DNA of 64,000 nucleotides from Bin55 sp963667455 (GTDB lineage Bacteria; Pseudomonadota; Gammaproteobacteria; Pseudomonadales; Azotimanducaceae). Under the pieces are notes generated by a model, which was not told where the DNA came from, did no database searches, and saw nothing but the letters and a program-made list of their open reading frames with translations. Shown one piece after another: positions 57,422-64,000 of the stretch. A program made the position numbers and the translations under genes. The stretch covers positions 1-64,000 of the forward strand of contig CAXXFR010000019.1 of NCBI GenBank assembly GCA_963667455.2. The letters are read 5' to 3'. The stretch's first letter is position 1. Each line of letters opens with the position of its first letter.

Positions 57422-58180
57422 ATGAGCATGAAGAAGTACTTGGGCATGAAGCTCGAGTCAGCCAAGGAACGCATTGCACGCGGTCGAGAGAAATCTCGTG
57501 AGCGAGTGGATGGCTCGTTGCCGCTCGGACTGCGAGTGGGGTCGCGTGTGCAGCTGTCGGAAGCGCCATTCCTGTTGGCGGGAGAAGCCTCGCACGTACA
57601 GTATCCAGGCGACGAAGCACTCATTAGCGCGTTCAGCGAAACACAGCTAGCCGGCTTGAAAACGCACCGTTTGTATTTGGACGACCGCGCGGATTCGGAC
57701 GAAGAGTCCATGTTGTTGCTGATCTCCGACGATTCTGGTGAAAACGTGGACGAGCTCTACCTCTTTCGTGAGCAGTATGAGATTCCGCTCTACCACGTCG
57801 AAGTTGCCGATGTCACGGAAGGCGACGAGACCAGCGCGGTGGAGTTTTGGCTGCACAAAGAAGAAGGCATCATCGGGATGCCGCTGTTCCACACACCCGA
57901 CGAACTCACTTATCAAAGGCTCTGGGAGCCCGATCGCGACGTGCGTATCGAGCCCTATCAACTGAAAGAACGCATTTACTTGGATTCGTACGGCGAAGCA
58001 ACGGCGCAGTTAGAGCACCAAGGCACGATGCTGTACGGCCGAGTGGTGGAAGGAATTGGCGGGGACATCGATGAATATCTGTTGATCACCGTCGAAAGAG
58101 ATGAACAAGTGTTTCAGGTTCGCATCTGGGTGGGTCTCGCGTTGTCGCAAGCCGACATCGACCTCCCCGACGCGGTCTGA
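57422..58180 (+). CDS. DUF2491 (YjfK-like) protein
   Basis: The 252-residue protein matches DUF2491: LPLGLRVGSRVQLSEAPFLL, HRLYLDDRADSDEESMLLLI, AVEFWLHKEEGIIGMPLF, YQRLWEPDRDVRIEPYQLKE and GTMLYGRVVEGIGGDIDEYL. E. coli YjfK, in the yjfIJKLMC cluster, is the namesake; no biochemical role is known. It has no export signal and starts 33 bases after the solute-binding gene. In E. coli the family lies next to a PspA-like gene, as the coiled-coil neighbour does here. Confidence 0.82.
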   Translation: MSMKKYLGMKLESAKERIARGREKSRERVDGSLPLGLRVGSRVQLSEAPFLLAGEASHVQYPGDEALISAFSETQLAGLKTHRLYLDDRADSDEESMLLLISDDSGENVDELYLFREQYEIPLYHVEVADVTEGDETSAVEFWLHKEEGIIGMPLFHTPDELTYQRLWEPDRDVRIEPYQLKERIYLDSYGEATAQLEHQGTMLYGRVVEGIGGDIDEYLLITVERDEQVFQVRIWVGLALSQADIDLPDAV

Positions 58181-58219
58181 CCTATGCAATCAGCGAAAGA
58201 GTAAAAGGAGAAATTTTCA

Positions 58220-58987
58220 ATGCTGAGCAAACTTGCTTTCTGGAAAAACTACGGCGAAGGCAAGCTCGCTGACGCCGGAGACGCCATTCTCACCGGAATG
58301 GTGAAACTTGACCCTGAAGGGACGTCGAAAGCCGAAATTGCGGCGGAACGGGAGAAGTTCGAGAAGTTCTCGCTTGAAGTTGAGGATTATCGAGCGACCT
58401 ACAACCGCGAAGCTGCGGAAGCAGAAGCTGCGCGCACGGCTTACAACAAGAAGATGGACCAGATTCGCGCGCTGGAAACCGCTGCTTCAGGCGATCCCGG
58501 AAAAGCGGAGAAGCTGCAAGTGGCAGCCGATCGCCTGAAAGCCGAGGCGGCTGAATTGTTGCAGAGCGCACGTACGGAAATCGAAGAGGCCGAACTGGCG
58601 AAGCAGGACTTGGATGAAGTCGAAGCGATCCAGCAGGAAATGGCGGAAACCGTCAAGATGCTCGAGTCGAACCTGAAGAAGGCGCAAGCGGAGATGGAGC
58701 GCGCCAGTCGTGCCGAAGATCGCGCGAAGAAACGCGCAGTGCATCAGGAGCGTCTCGCCGGCATACGTGGCGGCAGCGACAAACTGGGTGTTGCATCGAA
58801 AGTCATGCAGGAGCAAGCCGAGAAGTCTCGGCAGGCTGCCAATGCCGCCAATCGCCGCGCCGAGCTGCTCGGCGATGCCAGGGAGAAGAAGGATCCTGCT
58901 TTCGAAGACGCCGATGTGGCTGCAGTGCTCGCAAGCGTCGATGAAGCGGCTGCACCGGCGGCGCCAGATCTCCCAGACCAACTCTAA
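58220..58987 (+). CDS. Coiled-coil protein, PspA/YjfJ-like role inferred
   Basis: The 255-residue product is almost wholly coiled coil (about 40-225), with an opening MLSKLAFWKNYGEGKLADAG, long Ala/Glu/Lys heptads (EVEAIQQEMAETVKMLESNL; QAEKSRQAANAANRRAELLG) and an Ala/Pro-rich end. It has no signal or helix that spans the membrane. Position between a DUF2491 gene and membrane genes parallels E. coli yjfJ-yjfK, where YjfJ is a PspA/IM30 homologue, so a membrane-surface scaffold is the inference. Sequence similarity to PspA itself is not obvious. Confidence 0.6.
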   Translation: MLSKLAFWKNYGEGKLADAGDAILTGMVKLDPEGTSKAEIAAEREKFEKFSLEVEDYRATYNREAAEAEAARTAYNKKMDQIRALETAASGDPGKAEKLQVAADRLKAEAAELLQSARTEIEEAELAKQDLDEVEAIQQEMAETVKMLESNLKKAQAEMERASRAEDRAKKRAVHQERLAGIRGGSDKLGVASKVMQEQAEKSRQAANAANRRAELLGDAREKKDPAFEDADVAAVLASVDEAAAPAAPDLPDQL

Positions 58988-59036
58988 TCACGTCGCGTAA
59001 GCGCGTGTTCATCCTTTCGGAAGGGAGGTATTGATT

Positions 59037-59189
59037 GTGCTAGTCAAATGGGGAATGACGGGACTGGGGGTGGTTGCGGCCGCGGTCCTCGCTTACTACC
59101 TCGTTTCGTGGATTCTCACCAGCGTGATTGTGCTCAGCCTCGTTGGATTGGTCGGGTACTTGATTTTCAAACGAGTGACGCGTAGGTGA
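59037..59189 (+). CDS. 50-residue two-span membrane peptide
   Basis: A strong ribosome-binding site (AAGGGAGGT) 7 bases before GTG 59037 opens a 50-codon gene: VLVKWGMTGLGVVAAAVLAY, then YLVSWILTSVIVLSLVGLVG and YLIFKRVTRR. Two hydrophobic stretches and a basic end suggest a hairpin or one long helix in the inner membrane. It follows the coiled-coil gene by 49 bases and its stop overlaps a GTG of the channel frame, so it is part of the cluster and could be a channel accessory subunit. Confidence 0.6.
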   Translation: MLVKWGMTGLGVVAAAVLAYYLVSWILTSVIVLSLVGLVGYLIFKRVTRR

Positions 59190-60261
59190 CTTTGCCTGCG
59201 CGAGCCGCGCCTCTTGTTCGGGTTTTTTCACCTATGGCGGTAAGTGCTGTCGAGACGGAAAACGAACAGCTAACTATGGCGACAAGTGCTGCCGAAACGG
59301 AAAGCGAACACTTAACCGTCGCGGCCAGCGAAGTCGCGCCTTGCGTGATTGTTCAGGACCAATTGCTGACTGGGTTTTTCCATCGATCTCTGGCGCGCGA
59401 TCGAAGATCGCCTCGGGGTTACCAGCGACATCGTGATGTCAACTTTCGCAGAGAAGATGGCGGCAATTCGAGGAGGGCAGGCGGACGTCGCGATCGGCTG
59501 CATCTCCACGACGAGCGAACGTGAGGAATTGCTGGATTTCACACATCCTGTTGCCGAGAGCGGATTTCAAGCAATGAGTCTCGTCGAGAACACATTGCTG
59601 CCGCGCTTCAGCGAAGAGAGCATCAAGATGTTGCTCTTGCTGTTCGTCTTCGTCGTGGTCTTCGCGCACCTCATGTGGTGGTCGGAGCACGGCGTAGCGA
59701 CGATTAGTGATCGTTACTTTCCCGGCGTGCTGGAGTCGATCTGGTTCAGTGTGGTGACTATGTCTACGGTTGGCTACGGCGACATCGCGCCTCGGCGATG
59801 GGTGGGTCGCATCAGCGCGGTGCTCCTGATCCTCACAGGCGTTACGTCATTCGGCATCATTTTCGGACAATTTGCGGCGGATGCTATCGGCGAAGAGGCT
59901 CGCCACCAGGTTTCCGACGTCAAAGATCTCCGTGAGTTGCGCGTCGCGACCAACGAGGTACTGCGGCGATGATTGGCTGACGACTTCGGGTGTCGATCCG
60001 GTGCGGTTTGAAGAGAACGTCGACGCGGTCGCCGCACTGCAAGACGAAGACGTCGACCTGGTCGTCCTCGATCAGATCGTTGTGGAGAATTTTGTGCAGA
60101 AGAACGCGGACCTGCTGGCCGTAGGTCCCATGTTCAAGAAGCACTTTTTGGGCATCGCGCTGCCGCAGGGATCCAAGTGGCGCGAACCTATCAACACAGC
60201 GCTGTTGGAGATGCAACACAACGGGTTGTACGAGTCCATTCGTACGCGTTGGCTGGACTGA
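59186..60261 (+). CDS. GluR0-like ligand-gated potassium channel, two frameshifts
   Basis: The gene reads a channel pore inserted in a split periplasmic binding domain, as in prokaryotic glutamate receptor GluR0. First ligand lobe: LTVAASEVAPCVIVQDQLLT, then IDLWRAIEDRLGV and ADVAIGCISTTSEREELLDF; helix M1 KMLLLLFVFVVVFAHLMWWS; pore with the K+ filter TMSTVGYGDIAP; helix M2 ISAVLLILTGVTSFGIIFG; second lobe ELRVATNE through FLGIALPQGSKWREPINTAL. Extra bases in a T run (59370-59374) and in GG (59957-59958) break the frame; without them it is one chain. No signal peptide is visible upstream of lobe 1. GTG 59186 or ATG 59234 may start it. Confidence 0.82.
59234..59317 (+). repeat. Two-copy 42-bp tandem repeat in the channel N-terminus
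   Basis: 59234-59275 and 59276-59317 match at 34 of 42 positions and encode MAVSAVETENEQLT then MATSAAETESEHLT, followed by a partial third unit (VAASEV). The duplication lies just before the first ligand-binding lobe and may displace or replace the signal peptide. Confidence 0.8.
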
Positions 60262-60277
60262 CTCGCCGGAGATTAAC

Positions 60278-61748
60278 TCAGAACGGGCGTCGATTGTCTG
60301 TGTGTGCGCACCACCTCGCGGTTTGCAAGTACGGCAATAGGTGCTCAAGTGCGTCCTTAGAACCTATCCGTTGCAACGTCTCCGCGGCGTAACCCGAGAC
60401 GTAGCGATTGGTGTCATACAAACCGTCCGCAAGCGGTTCAACTGTATTTGTCATGAGCTTGGGTTTCGCGCTGACGCTTGCACGCATCAAGGACAGAGCC
60501 GCGTCGAATCGCACTTCGGAAGCTTCGTCCTGCAACGCGTAGAGCATGCCGTCCACCGATTCTTCGCTTGGTGGAATCAGCCCCAAGGCTTCGCTCGCTG
60601 CGATCCGTACATGAACCATTGAATCGTCAAGTGCTTCTGTCAAAGCTTCTGTCGAGGCGCGCTGGCCTATCTCTCCTAACGCGAATGCCGCGTGTTTGCG
60701 TCCCCGCTCCGACCCCGACTTGAGGATGTCGCATAGACCTGGAATCGCGCGGGTGCCGATAGCTGACAGTCCGTATGCCGCATTGCGAACCACGGCGTCG
60801 GCTCGCCAAATCGACCCGTCGTCGGAATAACGCCGACCTTCGTTGTAAGGTTCAGGATTTGAATCAAGAGCGTCGAGTAGCTGAGTGAGCGCACCATTGC
60901 CGTTTGCCGCGAGGTTGTACGCTGCGTTAATGCCGTCGGCCTCCATATCGGAGCCCAACAGTTCGGTGGACGCCGATCCATTGGACTTAGCGTTTGAACG
61001 TTTGCCGTTCAACCACGACCAGATTGACTTCCATGCGGGGGTCATGTCGGGTCCGCCGTGATCTCGAACGCGTGGTCGTCTCCAAGCAGAAAGCGGTTCT
61101 CGCTTCATCGTCGGTTGTTGCAAGCGAGTGAATTCGAACTTGAACATGTAACGATCGTGATCGGTGCTGTTAAACATCTTGCGGTGCCAGATGTCGTAGT
61201 GGATCAGCAAGAACGTGCCCGCTTGTCCGTCAGCGCTGACTTCTTTGCAATGGTCTTCGGGTCGTTGATTGAGAAATTGGCTGCCACCCATAACCGCGGT
61301 CGGCCCTTTTTCGAGCTCGGTGTCCTGCGGGAAGTACATGATCATCACCCACCAAGGTCGATGGTTTCGCACTCTGCGAACGTAGCCCCAGTAGCTGTCC
61401 TTATGAAATCCTTGTTCCTGGCTGCCAGGCGGATTTGAATGCAGCGCGCGGTGCGGATGCATGTGATATTCCGAACCGAGAATGCTCGTCAACGCGCCTT
61501 TGACAACGGGGGTCTTCGAAGAACTCATTCAACTCCGGCAACAGCGGCAGCAAGTTGTTACCGAAGTGTCCGTAACCGTGATTCAGCGTTTGGACGCGCT
61601 CGAAGATCAAGTCATGGTAGGAGCGCGGTAGCGATGACTTTAGTACCAGGTGACCGTTGGCGATGAACTGACGGATTTTCTCGCCGGACAGCGGCACCGG
61701 TGGGCGTTTGCGGTTGTGAAGACGTGCCGTCAAGGGATACTCGCGCAT
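60278..61748 (-). CDS. PhyH-type dioxygenase fused to HEAT repeats, one frameshift
   Basis: The N-terminal about 270 residues form an Fe(II)/2-oxoglutarate dioxygenase: HPHRALHSN, ligands HxD in GFHKDSYWGY and His in FLLIHYDIWHRKMF, and RYMFKFEFTR. The C-terminal about 200 residues are HEAT/PBS-lyase-like repeats (RNAAYGLSAIGTRAIPGLCD; KHAAFALGEIGQRASTEALT; VRIAASEALGLIPPSEESVD). One extra G in a run (61508-61512) shifts the frame after FFEDP; PVVKGALTSILG should follow. ATG 61748 has AGGAA upstream. The HEAT part may hold a protein substrate or partner. It is convergent with the channel gene. Confidence 0.82.
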
Positions 61749-61833
61749 AGTTCCTCGCTGCAAGCTACGATCGGATGGTTTATATCCTACATTGAGCTAT
61801 AGCCGCTGTTACAGCAGCTCTTGTGCCCAGCGT

Positions 61834-62901
61834 TCAACCGTAACGTTCGTATTTCTGCGTGTAGTGGTATTCGTCGATCCCGGTTGCTGCACGGATGTTT
61901 CGACCAAGTTCGTCTTCGTAGTTGTCGATCGGAATGCCGGTTGCATCAGCGACCCGCGTGATCCCGTTGAAACCGCTTGCAACGGCGAGCGCGTCAACTG
62001 TCGCCGCTTCACCCAAGGTCGCAAATGCTTGCGACCGAATTTCCTCAAGTTCGTCCCATCGCATCTCGATCGTCGCCTCGGTTAGGGCTCGAAGGATGGA
62101 ACCGTGCTCGACGCCAGGATCGCTTGACGAGTCGACAACTGCGTTGAGATCCACGTTGAGATTCTCTCTTTTGCTGCTCGCACGGAGCATCAGTGCATGC
62201 GAACTCGTTCAGTAGAAACACTGATTCAATGCAGATACACGTGCGGCAATGAACTCAACCTGTGGCTGAGTAAGAGCCATGGGCACACCCATCATGGAAT
62301 AGTGATTGCGAAAGCAGGTGAAGAAGAGTGCGACGGCTTCGGGCACGCAACCCATTGAACGCATGATGTTCGGCGCGCGGCGGAAGCCAAGCTCAGGATG
62401 CTGGATTTCCTGTGAGCTGAGCGGCACCCATGCACCTTCGTCTACGACCCTTGGCTCTGCCTGACCGTGTGGCGTGCCATTACTAGGATGAAGCGTTCGT
62501 GGGACTGGCAAACCGATTGCCCGATGGAAGGTGTCGACGATGACGCTCGTAGCAACCACGCTGACAATTTCTACATACTCTTCCTTGGCATGTGTCTCGG
62601 TCACGGTATCGAAGACGGTTTTGGTGAAGCGGGCAGGGTCGGTGCGGATCCGGTGGATGAGGTCTACAAGCACCGGCGCTAGCTGAGAAACGCTGTCGTG
62701 TTCGCCGGCTACAGCGTTGGGACTCAAAGCCTCTTTACGTTTGTTGCACAGTGTGCAAAGCAACGACTGCCGCGCTTCCAGGACCATCGCAACGCGATCT
62801 TCGGCGCTGAAAAATGGACCGGGTTGAGCGATTTTCTGCCACACCTGTTCGTGCGCCGAACGGAGGTCAGATCTGACCTCTAATTGAGCTTGTTCGTACA
62901 A
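61834..62901 (-). CDS. AhpD-like alkylhydroperoxidase, probable selenoprotein (Sec231)
   Basis: One frame of 355 codons is interrupted only by a TGA at 62209-62211. Around it the protein reads SALNQCFY-TGA-TSSHALMLR: this is the AhpD redox motif CxxCxxxH with UGA at the second, peroxide-attacking Cys (Cys228, position 231, His235). AhpD-like selenoproteins are known in bacteria. Helical AhpD/CMD-fold sequence lies on both sides (VEIVSVVATSVIVDTFHRAI before; EIRSQAFATLGEAATVDALA after). A bSECIS-like hairpin follows the UGA. The start is TTG 62901, with AAGGA 8 bases upstream. If not recoded, a 230-residue truncated protein would lack the second redox residue. Confidence 0.8.
62176..62204 (-). 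promoter_or_regulatory. Candidate bacterial SECIS hairpin
   Basis: Beginning 4 bases after the UGA, the mRNA can fold with outer pairs GUU/AGC and inner pairs UGCAC/GUGCG around the loop UGAUGCUCC; an alternative is a 7-bp stem GUUCGCA/UGCGAGC with a 15-base loop. In the first fold a G occupies loop position 2, 18 bases after the UGA, inside the 16-37-base range usual for bSECIS elements recognised by SelB. Confidence 0.6.
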
Positions 62902-62988
62902 CGATCAATTCCTTTCACGTATGCGCCAATCATAATTGCACAGACACCAACAGATCACGGCTTGTTGCCGACATAAACAGGAGTCACC

Positions 62989-64000
62989 GTGCCGACCGAA
63001 GAATTTCCCATACCGCCGCAGACTGGCTTCGACACCCTTGCGTTGCATGCGGGACAGAAACCGGACCCTACAACAGGTGCGCGCGCCACGCCGATCTTTC
63101 AATCCGCGTCGTTTGTGTTTCCGGATACGGACTACGCGGTCGGGCTTTTCAACATTGAGCGCGCCGGCCATGTCTATTCACGGCTTTCCAATCCGACCAA
63201 CGCGGTCTTGGAAGAACGAATAGCCGCGCTAGAAGGCGGTGTGGGAAGCATCGCGGTCGCGAGCGGCCAGGCAGCGATGCAGTTGGCTGTCATGACGCTT
63301 TGCTCAGCGGGTGATCACATCGTTTCGTCTCGATCGTTGTATGGCGGCACCCACAATTTGTTGGACTACACCTTGCCTCGCTTCGGCATCGATACGACAT
63401 TCGTGGACGCGCGTTCGCCATCCGCATTTGCCGAAGCCATACAACCAAACACGCGAATGTTGTTCGGAGAGATTCTCGGGAATCCAGGTCTCGAAGTGCT
63501 AAATGTTCCCGTGTTGGCTGAGGTGGCTCATGACACGGGGCTGCCGTTAATGGTCGATGCCACGTTTGTGACACCCCATTTATTCAAACCGTTCGATCAC
63601 GGCGCTGACTTGATCGTTCATTCCGCCACAAAATTTCTCTCTGGTCACGGCACGGTACTGGGTGGATTGGTTGTCGACGGCGGCACATTCGATTGGGCTA
63701 GCTCAGACCGTTTTCCGACGCTGACGGAACCCTATCGAGGATTTCACGATCTGGTGTTCGCCGAGGAGTTCGGGACCGCTCGCATTTCTCACCCGTGCAC
63801 GAAAGGAAGGCATGCGCGACTTTGGTGCATGCATGTCGCCAATGACCGCGTTCCAGATTCTGCAAGGTGTAGAGACGCTGTCGTTGCGTATGGATCGGCA
63901 CGTCTCGAACGCACGCCAAATCGTTGCATTTCTTGATCAGCAGGAGGCTGTTCGTTCGGTGCTCTATCCCGAGCTGGAGGCACATCCTGACCATGAGTTA
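62989..64000 (+). CDS. metY: O-acetylhomoserine sulfhydrylase (MetY-type), 3'-partial, one frameshift
   Basis: A PLP enzyme of the Cys/Met metabolism family that makes homocysteine from O-acetylhomoserine and sulfide. Typical MetY blocks: FDTLALHAGQKPDPTTGARA, FPDTDYAVGLFN, SGQAAMQLAVMTL, GEILGNPGLEVLNVP and the PLP Lys in HSATKFLSGHGTVLGG with VDGGTFDW. One extra C at 63781 shifts the frame; AFLTRARKEGMRDFGACMSP follows in the next frame and continues to the window end (EAHPDHEL), so the gene runs on. It would be intact without that base. No RBS was examined beyond the AGGAG before GTG 62989. Confidence 0.9.

Noticed and set aside
1..64000. CRISPR arrays, tRNA or rRNA genes
   Set aside because: No regularly spaced repeats and no cloverleaf-like or ribosomal segments were recognised by eye; a tRNA scan would be decisive.

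Overview
The window looks like a chromosomal segment of a gammaproteobacterium. The main clues are a cmoA-cmoB pair for tRNA wobble-uridine modification, a ppk-ppx polyphosphate pair, a PutA lacking the DNA-binding domain, and an RND efflux operon. It has a mobile-element-rich left end and many lineage-specific secreted proteins. No rRNA, tRNA or CRISPR array was recognised. A taxon below class level cannot be fixed from the sequence.

Layout. 1-7.3 kb is a transposon graveyard: broken IS630, IS5, IS1595, IS110 and IS21-like pieces, one nearly complete IS3-family element with a slippery frameshift site, and a tyrosine recombinase lying between two perfect 93-bp direct repeats. 7.5-14.2 kb holds a flavin monooxygenase, a GFA-fold protein, PutA and two membrane proteins. 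14.8-21.5 kb holds two tandem fused acyl-CoA carboxylases whose biotin-carboxylase halves are almost identical. 22-33 kb holds a Bax-inhibitor-1-like protein, a CbbQ/NorQ-NorD-type ATPase/VWA pair with two VOC proteins, a hydrolase and an RND pump. 33.5-41.8 kb is metabolic and housekeeping (dioxygenase, Smr, acyl-CoA dehydrogenase, cmoAB, ppk, ppx). 42.6-53.3 kb is accessory: a RES-Xre toxin-antitoxin pair, two related IS3 remnants, an orphan N-terminal piece of an IetS-like protease, and secreted proteins. 55.7-60.3 kb is a co-directional cluster ending in a GluR0-like ligand-gated potassium channel. 60.3-64 kb holds a dioxygenase-HEAT fusion, an AhpD-like protein with an in-frame UGA, and a truncated metY.

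Two points stand out. First, the AhpD-like gene at 61834-62901 has a UGA exactly where the second Cys of the CxxCxxxH redox motif belongs, and a plausible bacterial SECIS hairpin follows it; it is probably a selenoprotein. Second, the 55.7-60.3 kb cluster (TAXI-like secreted protein, DUF2491 protein, coiled-coil protein, 50-residue membrane peptide, binding-domain-gated K+ channel) looks like a membrane signalling or stress system of unknown role.

Reading caution: ten single-base frameshifts interrupt seven conserved genes (ppk, cmoB, metY, both carboxylases, both dioxygenases) and the channel, mostly in short homopolymers. This resembles uncorrected consensus error more than gene decay, so these genes may be intact in the organism.
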